This document shows positions 8,340 to 16,858 of a DNA stretch of 64,000 nt, one piece after another. Made by a program: the position numbers and the translations under genes. The stretch spans positions 3,019,001 to 3,083,000 of the forward strand of contig NZ_AP029019.1 in NCBI RefSeq assembly GCF_037101375.1. The letters run 5' to 3'. The number at the start of each line of letters is the position of its first letter. Positions within the stretch are counted from its first letter, which is position 1. The stretch is from Acidovorax sp. DW039. Lineage in GTDB: Bacteria > Pseudomonadota > Gammaproteobacteria > Burkholderiales > Burkholderiaceae_C. The notes below the pieces were generated by a model. That model had not been told where the DNA came from. It searched no databases and saw nothing but the letters and a program-made list of their open reading frames with translations.

Positions 8340-8626
8340 GAACCTGTTCAAGATCTTTTTGGGGTCGCACAAGTGTCTTGCCGGGCGCCCGGCTAGGGGA
8401 TGGGCTGCTAGGCGCAGCGCGCCGCCAATAGCCCGTGCTATTGGCAAGCGGTGCAACAACGCAGACCGCCCGGCAAGCCACTTGCCCGAAGGGTTGGAGT
8501 GAAATTGGGCGATTGGACGCCCCGGCTGCTTGCATGGGCACGAGCCCATGCGGCGCATCCGTTGCATCCACTCATCCCGATTGCACTCCAATGCGATCCC
8601 CAAAAAGATTTTGAACAGGTTCTTAG
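8337..8626. mobile_element. MITE-like element with terminal inverted repeats and internal hairpins
   Basis: The left end (8337-8368, beginning CTAGAACCTGTTCAAGATCT) and the right end (8593-8626, reverse complement beginning CTAAGAACCTGTTCAAAATC) are inverted copies that differ by a few bases. Inside are perfect hairpins: CTTGCCGGGCG/CGCCCGGCAAG (8377-8387, 8467-8477) enclosing GCCAATAGC/GCTATTGGC (8424-8432, 8437-8445), and TTGGAGTG/CACTCCAA (8494-8501, 8584-8591) enclosing GCATGGGC/GCCCATGC (8532-8539, 8544-8551). It has no convincing gene, so it looks like a non-autonomous element. No clear target duplication is visible. Together with the riboswitch it fills the gap between btuB and the zapB-like gene. 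Confidence 0.65.
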
Positions 8627-8660
8627 GGCCTCGATGGGTACGGCTGGAAACGGACGACTC

Positions 8661-8666
8661 TACAAT
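8661..8666 (+). promoter_or_regulatory. Candidate -10 for the zapB-like/zapA genes
   Basis: TACAAT lies 10 nt before the ATG of the zapB-like gene. That would give a very short leader. The -35 region is poor, so this is tentative. Confidence 0.3.
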
Positions 8667-8676
8667 CGAGGGTTGT

Positions 8677-8913
8677 ATGGCAGAACCCTCCACCACCGAT
8701 CAGATCGCAGAGCGTGTTGAGCGCCTGCTGTTGCGACACGCTGAATTGCAGCGCACCAATGCGTTGCTGTCCGATCAGGTGCGCACCCTCACCCAGGAAC
8801 GGGACTCGCTCAAGTCGCGCCTGAATGCCGCGCGTGCGCGCGTGGATGCGCTGCTGGAGCGCCTGCCCTCGTCCACAGCGCCAGCCCCCCTCACACCCAA
8901 GGACCCTGAATGA
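8677..8913 (+). CDS. ZapB-like small coiled-coil protein (TIGR02449 type)
   Basis: 78 residues from ATG at 8677, mostly a heptad-rich coiled coil (RVERLLLRHAELQRTNALLS, then QVRTLTQERDSL) with a proline-rich tail. The stop overlaps the zapA start as ATGA, so the two are co-translated; small coiled-coil proteins in this place are the usual partner of ZapA in betaproteobacteria. A role at the division ring is inferred from the neighbour and the fold. Not homologous enough by eye to call zapB outright. Confidence 0.8.
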   Translation: MAEPSTTDQIAERVERLLLRHAELQRTNALLSDQVRTLTQERDSLKSRLNAARARVDALLERLPSSTAPAPLTPKDPE

Positions 8914-9266
8914 AGCAGATCGAGGTGCAGATCCTCCAGCAAAGCTACCTGCTGGCCTGTCCGGAGGGACAAGAGTCTCGCCTTCTCGACGCCGTGGAAA
9001 GGGTGGACACGGCCATGACCCGCATCCGCGACGCAGGCAAGGTGCGGGCCCGTGAACGCATCGCCGTGCTGGCGGCCTTGAATCTGGCCTTCGAAATTGC
9101 GGACCGGGACGCTGCGGCCCTGGCGGCAGCGCCTTCGCCTGCGGCAGCAGCGCAGTTCAACCCCGGTGCCGTGACGTCCACGCCAAGTGCAGAGGAACAG
9201 GCGCGGCTCGACTCCTTGTTGGCGCGCCTGGACCAAGCGCTGGAGCAAGACGGCCAGTTGCTCTGA
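8910..9266 (+). CDS. zapA: Cell division protein ZapA
   Basis: FtsZ-ring stabiliser. 118 residues: an N-terminal beta segment KQIEVQILQQSYLLACPEG, then VERVDTAMTRIRDAGKVRARERIAVLAALNLAFE, which is the conserved ZapA region, and a C-terminal coiled coil. A low-complexity alanine-rich linker (about residues 70-85) is longer than in E. coli. It overlaps the upstream zapB-like gene by 4 nt and is followed by 6S RNA, the common arrangement. Confidence 0.93.
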   Translation: MKQIEVQILQQSYLLACPEGQESRLLDAVERVDTAMTRIRDAGKVRARERIAVLAALNLAFEIADRDAAALAAAPSPAAAAQFNPGAVTSTPSAEEQARLDSLLARLDQALEQDGQLL

Positions 9267-9364
9267 ACCGGCTCCCGCAAAGGCGGGTGCTGGCGCAAGA
9301 CACGGCGTTCACAAAGCCTGCACGGTCAACGCAGATTTTGCCGCCACCCGCCCTGTGAAAGACC

Positions 9365-9370
9365 TACAAT
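9365..9370 (+). promoter_or_regulatory. Candidate -10 of the 6S RNA promoter
   Basis: TACAAT about 7 nt before the expected 5' end of 6S RNA. A TTGCCG at 9338-9343 is 21 bp away, longer than the usual 16-18, so the -35 is uncertain. Confidence 0.45.
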
Positions 9371-9375
9371 GGCAA

Positions 9376-9548
9376 CGTCTGCGGCGTTGCCGGGCTTTAT
9401 ATTTCCTTGAACCAATGCTCACTGAGCACGGGCTTGGTACATCGCCTGATGAGCGTGATCGTCTCGCGTCAGATGAACCCAACGTCAGACTGCCCTCGCC
9501 CACCTGAACCCCCGGTTCAGGATGCCGGTCCGGTGGCGTCCGCAGACA
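9376..9548 (+). ncRNA. ssrS: 6S RNA
   Basis: About 170 nt directly after zapA, the usual location. The ends close as a long interrupted stem: TCTGCGG at 9378-9384 pairs with CCGCAGA at 9540-9546, and the adjacent GTTGCCGG faces CCGGTGGCG. The size and rod-like pairing suit the RNA that binds sigma-70 polymerase in stationary phase. A TACAAT -10 sits at 9365-9370. A covariance search was not possible. Confidence 0.75.
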
Positions 9549-9623
9549 CCTTATTTCATCCATTGCTGCCCCTGCATCCGTCAGTTCTGCGGCAGCAGTT
9601 CCCTCAGCCTCTGCAGGTCTGCC

Positions 9624-10439
9624 ATGCTCGATCCCCTCTTGATCATTGAACTGGGCGCACTGGGCCTGTGCACGGGTTTTCTGGCAGGGTTGCTGGGTAT
9701 TGGCGGAGGCATGCTGCTGGTGCCTTTCCTCACATACATCCTCGGTGCCAGACAGGTTGCCCCAGACCTGGCAGTGAAGATGGCGATTGCCACATCCATG
9801 GCCACCATCGTGTTCACCTCGGTATCCAGCGTCCGCGCACACCACAAGCGCGGAGCGGTTCGCTGGGACATCGTGACCAAGCTTGCACCGGGCATTGTGC
9901 TCGGCGGGTTTGCAGCAAGTCTGGGCGTGTTCGCACTGCTCAAAGGCTCTTTCCTGGCAGTCTTCTTTGGCCTGTTCGTCAGCTTCTCTGCCACGCAAAT
10001 GTTTCTGGACAAGAAGCCCGCGCCCAGCCGCCAGATGCCAGGCACAGCAGGCCAGTTGGGCGCCGGGGGCGTGATTGGTTTTCTTTCAGGGCTGGTGGGT
10101 GCAGGAGGGGGCTTTGTCAGCGTGCCCTTCATGACATGGTGCAACGTCCCCATTCATAACGCGGTGGCAACCAGTGCAGCACTGGGTTTTCCCATCGCAC
10201 TGGCCAATGTGGTGGGCTATGTGGTGGGCGGGCAGTCGGTTGCCGATCTGCCCGCCGGTTCGCTGGGTTATCTGTGGTTGCCGGCGTTGGGTGTGATTGC
10301 CACTTGCAGTGTGCTCACCGCGCCTTTGGGAGCGAAAGCGGCTCACAACCTTCCTGTCAAAAAGCTCAAACGCGTGTTCGCCAGCCTGCTTTTTGCCTTG
10401 GCGGCCTACATGTTCTGGAAAGGGGTCATGACGGCCTGA
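9624..10439 (+). CDS. TauE/SafE family membrane permease
   Basis: 271 residues, about eight transmembrane segments. Two related halves carry the family motif: GLLGIGGGMLLVPFL near residue 25 and GLVGAGGGFVSVPFM near residue 155. Family members export sulfite or organic sulfonates, but most lack a known substrate. The ATG at 9624 is chosen since residues before it overlap the 6S gene and look random. It stands alone, with no operon partner. Confidence 0.85.
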   Translation: MLDPLLIIELGALGLCTGFLAGLLGIGGGMLLVPFLTYILGARQVAPDLAVKMAIATSMATIVFTSVSSVRAHHKRGAVRWDIVTKLAPGIVLGGFAASLGVFALLKGSFLAVFFGLFVSFSATQMFLDKKPAPSRQMPGTAGQLGAGGVIGFLSGLVGAGGGFVSVPFMTWCNVPIHNAVATSAALGFPIALANVVGYVVGGQSVADLPAGSLGYLWLPALGVIATCSVLTAPLGAKAAHNLPVKKLKRVFASLLFALAAYMFWKGVMTA

Positions 10440-10513
10440 TGGGCTTATGTCCCCGACTTATGTCTCCACCGGCACATACGGGCATCTCCCGCCGAATGTT
10501 CAATCCGTCCGCG

Positions 10514-12925
10514 CTACGTCCTTACAAGGGCATCTTTGAGCAGGGCACTGAACGCCTCTGCAGGTAACGCGGCGGAGCACAGAAAGCCCTGGAAATGATC
10601 GCAGCCCAGTTGCTGCAACATGGCTTTCTGCTCTGTGGTTTCCACGCCTTCAGCCACCACTTGAATGCCCAGTGCATGCCCCATGCTGACCACCGCACTC
10701 ACGATGGCACGGTCACCACTGTCGCCCGGCAGACCCTTGACGAAAGACTGGTCTACCTTGAGTTTGTGAATAGGCAGCTTCTTGAGATACCCCAGGCTGG
10801 AATAGCCTGTCCCAAAGTCATCAATCGCCATGCTGACCCCCAACCTGGCAAGGCTATGCAAGCGTTGCTCGGTCTCCAGGGCATCCTGCAACAGGATGCT
10901 CTCGGTCAGTTCCAGTTCGAGCAAGGTGGCGGGCAATGCATATGCCGACAAGAGGTTGACCAGCCGGTCAACAAAATCAGGCTGACGAAACTCCAGGGCA
11001 GAAACGTTGACAGAAACCACGACAGGAGACCCCGAGCGCTGCCAGCGTGACGCCTCCTGGATGGCCTGCTCCATCACCCAGGCCCCTAGCGTGACGATAT
11101 AGCCGGACTCCTCCGCGAGCGGAATGAACGTAGCTGGCGATACATAGCCAGCTTCGGGGTCGTGCCAGCGGATCAAAGCTTCCGCTCCCGTAATGCGGCC
11201 TGTGGTGATCTCTACCTGTGGCTGGTAGTGCAGGGACATCTGCCCCAACCCCAGCGCCTGCCGCATGGAATGCTCCAGCCGCATGCGGGAGAGCAAATCG
11301 GCGTTCATCGCAGGCTGGTAGAAACCATAGCTTCCCCGTCCCCGATCTTTGACCCGGTACATCGCCGTGTCTGCCTGCTGGATGAGGTCATCCAGCCCTG
11401 CACCATCAGCCGGGAACAGGGCAATACCAATGCTGCACTGGATGGAGAATCCCATTTCGTCCAAGCGAAACGGCCTGAGCATTTCATCAAGGATGCGACG
11501 GCACACGGCTTCGGCAACACTGGCGGAGCCTTCATGCAGGTAGATGACGAACTCATCGCCGCCCAGCCTGCACAGCAGATCCGTCTGGCGCAAACAAGTC
11601 TGCAGCCTTTCGGCCACCAGGCGCAGCACCCGATCCCCGAAGGGATGCCCCAGAGAGTCATTGATGATTTTGAAGCGGTCCAGATCCAGGAACAGAATGG
11701 AAAACTCCACTTCACGGCCCTGAGTCGAGGCAATCGCCTCTTCCACCCTTTTGCTGAGCATCAGGCGGTTGGGAAGACCGGTGAGAGCATCGCTGTAGGC
11801 CAGTTCTTCAATGCGTTTCTGCGCCGCATGTTGCGCAGTCAAGTCGCGCATGAATCCGATGCTCTGCATGACACGCCCAGCCTCATCGTGCAAGGCCACC
11901 CATGACAGCTGAACTGCACACGGCTCTGCATTCAAACGAGGCAGCCACAGCTCCCCTTCCCAGAAGCCAGTCTCTTTCCACGTAGGCAACACCCGGTCCA
12001 TCAGATTCCCTCGGGTATCTGCAAGGAACAAGGATTCTGTGGGAGCCCCGTCGTAGGCCCCCATTTCGACGCCCATGAGTTTTGCGCAACCAGGATTCAT
12101 GCGCAGGACGTTGTGCTGGCTGTCCGCAATAAAGATCGCATCCAGGCTGGATTCGAACACCCTGGCTGCCAGCTTGAGGCTTGCCTGCGCCTCTGTCTGC
12201 CGCGTGATGTCGCGAAACGAGTAGACGCGCCCTAATGGCAGGCCACGGATGAATTGCGGTACAGATCGCCGCTCAAGTACGACCCCAGTGGACAACTCCA
12301 GAACATCGACGCTTTCATTCACGGGATCCGCCATGATCTGCGCCAGTCTGTCCGCGTAGGCAGAAAGATCGCGAACCTGATCCGCCATGTGGGCGAACAC
12401 GGCGGGGTCATCGCGATGGGTCAGCAAGTTTGCAGGAATACGCCATAGCTTCACCAGCCGCTGGTTGAAAGCGCGGATGCTCCCATCCATGGCACAAACC
12501 AGCATGCCGTCAGCTGCAGAGTCCAGGGTTGCACGCAGCTCAGACAGCAAGGTTTCCAGCTCACGTTCCGTGGCGTGCTGCGAAGATCGGTCCAGCATGG
12601 CCAACAGAAATGCAGTGCCCCCCTCTGGCAACTGGATACGCGATACCCTGCGCTCCACATGTAGCAACGTACCGTCAGCACGCAAGATACGGGTATCTGA
12701 ATGAATCCCCTCGGCAATCACATCGACCGGCTGCGCCCAAAATGCAAGGTCCTGGGGCGTCGCAAACAACTGCTGAACACCTGCCCCTACAAGCTCACAC
12801 TCAGGCATCGCAAGCAGCGCCTGGGCCGCCCGGTTTGCAGCAATGACGCACAGGGATTTCTCATCGACGAGGCAGACGGCCTCCAGCATTGCATCCAGCC
12901 AAGGCTGGGGCAGCGGGTAGTTCAC
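10514..12925 (-). CDS. PAS-PAS-PAS-GGDEF-EAL cyclic-di-GMP signalling protein
   Basis: 803 residues with no membrane segment, so probably cytosolic. Sensory PAS-like regions cover roughly 1-110, 125-245 and 250-375. The GGDEF domain (about 380-540) has intact LGGDEF and an inhibitory RxxD five residues before it (RQTDLLCRLGGDEF). The EAL domain (about 555-800) has GAEALIRW, NVSALEFRQ, ELTES, IDDFGTGYSSL, KVDQSFV and VAEGVET, so catalytic residues are present. It may both make and break c-di-GMP, with direction set by the PAS input. The ATG overlaps the stop of the HD-GYP gene by 4 nt. Confidence 0.93.
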   Translation of the reverse strand: MNYPLPQPWLDAMLEAVCLVDEKSLCVIAANRAAQALLAMPECELVGAGVQQLFATPQDLAFWAQPVDVIAEGIHSDTRILRADGTLLHVERRVSRIQLPEGGTAFLLAMLDRSSQHATERELETLLSELRATLDSAADGMLVCAMDGSIRAFNQRLVKLWRIPANLLTHRDDPAVFAHMADQVRDLSAYADRLAQIMADPVNESVDVLELSTGVVLERRSVPQFIRGLPLGRVYSFRDITRQTEAQASLKLAARVFESSLDAIFIADSQHNVLRMNPGCAKLMGVEMGAYDGAPTESLFLADTRGNLMDRVLPTWKETGFWEGELWLPRLNAEPCAVQLSWVALHDEAGRVMQSIGFMRDLTAQHAAQKRIEELAYSDALTGLPNRLMLSKRVEEAIASTQGREVEFSILFLDLDRFKIINDSLGHPFGDRVLRLVAERLQTCLRQTDLLCRLGGDEFVIYLHEGSASVAEAVCRRILDEMLRPFRLDEMGFSIQCSIGIALFPADGAGLDDLIQQADTAMYRVKDRGRGSYGFYQPAMNADLLSRMRLEHSMRQALGLGQMSLHYQPQVEITTGRITGAEALIRWHDPEAGYVSPATFIPLAEESGYIVTLGAWVMEQAIQEASRWQRSGSPVVVSVNVSALEFRQPDFVDRLVNLLSAYALPATLLELELTESILLQDALETEQRLHSLARLGVSMAIDDFGTGYSSLGYLKKLPIHKLKVDQSFVKGLPGDSGDRAIVSAVVSMGHALGIQVVAEGVETTEQKAMLQQLGCDHFQGFLCSAALPAEAFSALLKDALVRT

Positions 12926-14241
12926 GACGGACGAACCTCTGCCTCAACTGTTTCAGTGCCGACAGCTCGCTCAAAAAAGTAGCAGATACGCTTGCGCGGA
13001 GACAGATAGTCCAGCGCATCGCGGGGTAGCTGCGAAGGCTTGAGACTGCGACGGATGCCCAACTCCGGAACCGTCTCCAGATCCAGGATAGGGGCTTCGT
13101 CTTTGGGAACGCGGGAATCGTGCACGATGACACGGGGCCGCAACGGGCGCGAGGAGTTCACCGATACAACAATCGCATAGCGGTCATTGACCAGCTGCAC
13201 CACAGAACCGGGGGGATATACGCCCATCATGCGGATGAAAGCCCCCAGCACCACGGAGTCAAACCGCGCCTTGTGCTGCGCAAAAATGATGGAGAGGGTT
13301 TCGTGGGGCGTGCTGCCACCACCTCCGGCGGGGCTGCACATGCGATCGTAATGGTTCACCAGCGCCACAACCTGACTCGCACGGTCCAGCTCTTTGGCAC
13401 CACGGCGCAGCGGAAAGCCTGAGCCATCCACCATTTCATGGTGTTGCGCAATGGTGGCCAGCACCTGCTTGCTCCACCCCATTCGCGTCGCCAGCGCTAC
13501 AGAGGCCGCCACATGACTTTCATAACGCGAACGCTCGGCCAAAGTCATCGTAGGTGATGCATAAGCCAGCTGCAGAGGCATTCCTACCTTGCCGATGTCG
13601 TGCAGCAAAGCAGCGGCCCCCAGGTCATGCAACTCCTCGCTTTTCATGCCGAGTGCCTTGCCGAGCAGCAGGCTGAGCACCATCACATTGATCTGATGCA
13701 AGGCCCCAGGCTCTCCGACGCCCTCAGACAACAAGCGGATGGCTGAATCACCGTTTTCCAGCAGGTCCGCCACGCATTCCGATACCAGAGCCTCGCCTTC
13801 CGCATAGGCTACCTGGGGCTGGTCACCAACCAGCTTTTCCAAAGCCACATATTGGCGGGTTGCGAGCCGGAATCTTCGGTCACATGCCTCAAGGGATACA
13901 TTCTGGGCGGCCAACAAAGCCCGACGACGAAGCGCAGCGTTGTCTGGCTGGGGCTTTTCCTGCGCAGTTACAGCGCCAGCATTCGCTTCGCTGATGGCGT
14001 CTTGAGGAGAGGGAGCTGCAGAGATTGCTGATGCAGGGATGCCATCCCTGAACTCGGGGTCGCTTTTTTTAGGTATGTACTTGATCTGACTAAGACCCAG
14101 CTCACGCAAAGTCGCGATCTGTTCCGCGGACCCGACTCTGAAGCTGCTGACCGGAAAAGGATGATGCATCCAGCCCAAATCGAGCTGGATGTACATGCCA
14201 ATGCGCAGCTGGCTGATATCGATAAGAACAGCGGTGTTCAC
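12922..14241 (-). CDS. HD-GYP domain c-di-GMP phosphodiesterase (DUF3391 N-terminus)
   Basis: About 439 residues. The N-terminal DUF3391-like part (IDISQLRIGMYIQLDLGWM) is followed by an HD-GYP domain with LLHDIGKVG and HHEMVDGSGFP; the last motif is GFP in place of GYP, a conservative change. Enzymes of this type hydrolyse c-di-GMP to GMP. The GTG at 14239-14241 is chosen because the domain begins right after it; a TTG at 14271 is also in frame, and neither has a clear ribosome site. It is coupled by ATGA to the GGDEF-EAL gene. Confidence 0.9.
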   Translation of the reverse strand: MNTAVLIDISQLRIGMYIQLDLGWMHHPFPVSSFRVGSAEQIATLRELGLSQIKYIPKKSDPEFRDGIPASAISAAPSPQDAISEANAGAVTAQEKPQPDNAALRRRALLAAQNVSLEACDRRFRLATRQYVALEKLVGDQPQVAYAEGEALVSECVADLLENGDSAIRLLSEGVGEPGALHQINVMVLSLLLGKALGMKSEELHDLGAAALLHDIGKVGMPLQLAYASPTMTLAERSRYESHVAASVALATRMGWSKQVLATIAQHHEMVDGSGFPLRRGAKELDRASQVVALVNHYDRMCSPAGGGGSTPHETLSIIFAQHKARFDSVVLGAFIRMMGVYPPGSVVQLVNDRYAIVVSVNSSRPLRPRVIVHDSRVPKDEAPILDLETVPELGIRRSLKPSQLPRDALDYLSPRKRICYFFERAVGTETVEAEVRPS

Positions 14242-14551
14242 GACACGACGAGCAGGAGGGGGGAGTAACAATAGAGCGACATTTGTGAGAGACCATTATC
14301 ACCAGTTCTCCCCTGCTCACCGATGATGTGAGCGACTGCTGCACTTATTCAGGTGTGCCCCGCGCACCCGTTGTTGATCAGAACTACACGGTAGCGCCAA
14401 GCAGCGAATGCAACAACTGCACTCAAAACACAACATTTAGCTACGCACCAGCCCGGGCCGAGCACTTTGTAAGCGTGCAAAAAAACAACGTGCCGGATCA
14501 ACAGCTTTGCACTGTCCGGGCCAGCCCCAAAGCAGCGTGGTCAAAGCCGGA
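14242..14551. other. Intergenic stretch with no recognised feature
   Basis: About 310 bp between the HD-GYP gene and the TauE-like gene, both on the minus strand. It must hold the promoter of the HD-GYP gene and the terminator of the TauE-like gene, but I see no convincing hexamers, hairpin with T-run, tRNA or small gene. Confidence 0.5.
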
Positions 14552-15283
14552 TCAACGGCACCAGAGGGAGGGCTTGTAGACCAGATCCATCCACAAAGCC
14601 CACACGGCTACGCCACACAAAAGCCCGCCGCTGATACGGGTGCCCCACTGACCTCGCAAAGCACGCAGATGTCCCTGGGCCCACTTCCAAACCAGCGGCC
14701 CGCCCGCCAACCACACCCCGCTGCCCAGAGCAAAAAAAGCCATGGTCAAGGCACCCTGTGCAGAACCTCCACTGAGTGCAGCTACCAGCAATGCCGAATA
14801 AAGCAGGCCACAAGGCATGAGAGCCCAAAGGGCCCCTGCAGTGGCTGCCCCGCCAGGGCTTCCGACCCAAGGGCCCACCTTGCTCCACACGGCACGACCG
14901 GCCTGTTCCACCCACACAGGCTGACGAGATTGCACCATCATCATCAGTCCCCAGCCCAGCACTGCCACATGCATCAAGGTCCACACGGGCCGCAGCGCCA
15001 TGGATTGCTGGGAGACCCAGGCGAGGCTTTCCATCGCCCAAGCGGCCAGCGCCCCCATCGAGGCATATCCGGCCAGCCGCCCCACATGAAAAGTGAGGGG
15101 GCGAACCCACACCTGGCGCGTGCGGTGCATTTGCCAGACCACAGACTGCTCTGCCCCGGCAACCGGCTTTACTCCCTGCCCCGCACCCGTGACTGCCGCA
15201 CAGGGAGCTGAGCACATCGCAACACAATGCCCGCCCCCAGCAAGGCCCATGATCAGTGCAGTCCAGGCAACGGTAGTCAGCAT
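14552..15283 (-). CDS. TauE/SafE-like membrane protein of the cbb3 oxidase region
   Basis: 243 residues with about six transmembrane helices. The N-terminus has a Cys/His cluster, GGGHCVAMCSAPC, and a later LMPCGLLYSALL, the pattern of the UreH/DsbD_2-like branch of TauE proteins often found beside cco genes. Metal (copper) handling during cytochrome oxidase assembly is a reasonable inference, not shown here. It begins 3 nt after the hemN stop, so it is co-transcribed with hemN. Confidence 0.8.
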   Translation of the reverse strand: MLTTVAWTALIMGLAGGGHCVAMCSAPCAAVTGAGQGVKPVAGAEQSVVWQMHRTRQVWVRPLTFHVGRLAGYASMGALAAWAMESLAWVSQQSMALRPVWTLMHVAVLGWGLMMMVQSRQPVWVEQAGRAVWSKVGPWVGSPGGAATAGALWALMPCGLLYSALLVAALSGGSAQGALTMAFFALGSGVWLAGGPLVWKWAQGHLRALRGQWGTRISGGLLCGVAVWALWMDLVYKPSLWCR

Positions 15284-15286
15284 GAA

Positions 15287-16669
15287 TCAGATGATGCGCG
15301 AAAACCGTGCACGTGTGCGATCGGCCTGCAGATAGCGGTCAAAAACCATGGCAATGCCACGAACGAAAAACCATCCCATGGAGGTGACCCGCACCCCCTC
15401 ATCACCCAGCTCCACCAGTCCCTGGTCCTGCATCTCCTCTAGGCGCTCAAGTTCCGCAGCGAAATAGCGACGGAAATCGATCAGCCATGCCTGCTCCATG
15501 GGCTCAATCAACAGCTCGCCCTGGCACATCAAGGCCATGATGGCGGCGCGCCGCACCAAGTCATCACGGTTCAGCGCAAGACCACGCACCACGGGCAAGC
15601 GCCCTTGATCGAGGTAGTCGTAATACTCTTCCAGAGTCTTGGCGTTCTGGCTGTAGGTGGCCCCCACCCGGCCAATCGCCGATACCCCCAGGCCAATCAG
15701 GTCGCAGTCTGGCTGCGTGCTGTAACCCTGAAAGTTGCGATGCAGGCGCCCCTGGCGCTTGGCAATTGCAAGGGCATCTGTAGGCAGGGCAAAGTGATCC
15801 ATCCCCACATAGACGTAACCGGCCTCCAGAAACGCGTCCAGCGAGCGGGCCAGCATGGACACCTTGGCGCCTGCTGTTGGCAGTTCCGCTGAGATGATGC
15901 GCCGTTGGGGTTTGAAGCGCTCGGGCAAATGGGCGTAGGCGTACAACGCGATGCGGTCAGGGCGCAGCTGTGCAATCTGCTTCAGCGTGCGATCAAATGA
16001 CTCAGGAGTTTGCCGCGGCAAGCCGTAAATCAGATCGACGTTGATGGAGTCGAAGCCGATGGATCGTGCAGACTCGACCAAGGCAAACACCTGCTCGGCA
16101 GGCTGCACCCGGTGCACAGCCTTCTGCACTTCTGCATCGAAATCCTGCACACCGAAACTCAGCCGATTGAAGCCCAGTTCAGCCAGCAAAGCCAACCTGT
16201 CGGCGTTGACAGTGCGGGGGTCCACCTCAATCGAATACTCACCGCCTGGCGCAAGGGTAAAGCTGCGCTTGAGCATGGACATCAACTCACGCAGCCCAAC
16301 GTCGGAAAGGAACGTTGGAGTGCCGCCCCCCAGATGCAGCTGGCTGACCACCTGCCCTACACCACACTGGGCCGTGTGCAGGTCAATTTCCCGGCTCAGG
16401 TACCGCAGATAAACATCGGCGCGATCATGGTGTTTGGTAATGATCTTGTTGCAGGCGCAGTAGTAGCATAGCGACTCGCAAAAAGGAATGTGCACATACA
16501 AAGACAGTGGCATCGCCTTGGCACCGGTACCCAGCCCCCGCTGTGCGAGGGCCAGCGTGTAGTCCTCCTGCCCGAAAGCCTCCACGAAACGGTCCGCCGT
16601 GGGGTAGGAGGTGTATCGGGGGCCCGGCACATCAAACCGGGTGAGTAGTTCTGGGGTTACTGCGGTCAT
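15287..16669 (-). CDS. hemN: Oxygen-independent coproporphyrinogen III oxidase
   Basis: Radical SAM enzyme that decarboxylates coproporphyrinogen III without oxygen. 460 residues, near the E. coli length of 457. The cluster motif is CESLCYYCAC near residue 62, and GGGTPTFL and ECNP-like EVDPRTVN blocks follow. The ATG at 16667-16669 is preceded by a fair ribosome site (AAGGATATCCCC). An FNR box at 16722-16735 lies where a class II activator site for this gene would be, fitting its use at low oxygen. Divergent from fnr. Confidence 0.95.
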   Translation of the reverse strand: MTAVTPELLTRFDVPGPRYTSYPTADRFVEAFGQEDYTLALAQRGLGTGAKAMPLSLYVHIPFCESLCYYCACNKIITKHHDRADVYLRYLSREIDLHTAQCGVGQVVSQLHLGGGTPTFLSDVGLRELMSMLKRSFTLAPGGEYSIEVDPRTVNADRLALLAELGFNRLSFGVQDFDAEVQKAVHRVQPAEQVFALVESARSIGFDSINVDLIYGLPRQTPESFDRTLKQIAQLRPDRIALYAYAHLPERFKPQRRIISAELPTAGAKVSMLARSLDAFLEAGYVYVGMDHFALPTDALAIAKRQGRLHRNFQGYSTQPDCDLIGLGVSAIGRVGATYSQNAKTLEEYYDYLDQGRLPVVRGLALNRDDLVRRAAIMALMCQGELLIEPMEQAWLIDFRRYFAAELERLEEMQDQGLVELGDEGVRVTSMGWFFVRGIAMVFDRYLQADRTRARFSRII

Positions 16670-16721
16670 GGGGATATCCTTGCGTACTGGCTTACTGTGC
16701 CGCAGCCTTCTTTTTGCGTCC

Positions 16722-16735
16722 TTGACCTGCATCAA
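16722..16735. promoter_or_regulatory. FNR/ANR box, hemN-proximal
   Basis: TTGACCTGCATCAA matches TTGAT-N4-ATCAA with one change. Its centre is about 60 nt from the hemN start, so activation at -41.5 would give a leader of about 18 nt. Confidence 0.75.
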
Positions 16736-16763
16736 GTGAAACGATCTCCACTGGAGCGACAAT

Positions 16764-16777
16764 TTGATGCATATCAT
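16764..16777. promoter_or_regulatory. FNR/ANR box, fnr-proximal
   Basis: TTGATGCATATCAT matches TTGAT-N4-ATCAA except for the last base. It lies about 90 nt before the fnr start and suggests autoregulation. Confidence 0.65.
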
Positions 16778-16858
16778 CTGCTACTACTCGCAGACCGAGG
16801 CATGCCGGCCTCCCTCGTCGGGCACGATATGTCCGAACTACATCCAGGTATCTGTGCC

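Noticed and set aside
8451..8720. Open frames on both strands within the MITE-like element
   Set aside because: Their sequence is dictated by the inverted repeats and hairpins; no start signal or family likeness.
15287..16777. Longer hemN start at 16777
   Set aside because: The added 36 residues run through the FNR boxes and are unlike HemN; the ATG at 16669 has a better ribosome site.
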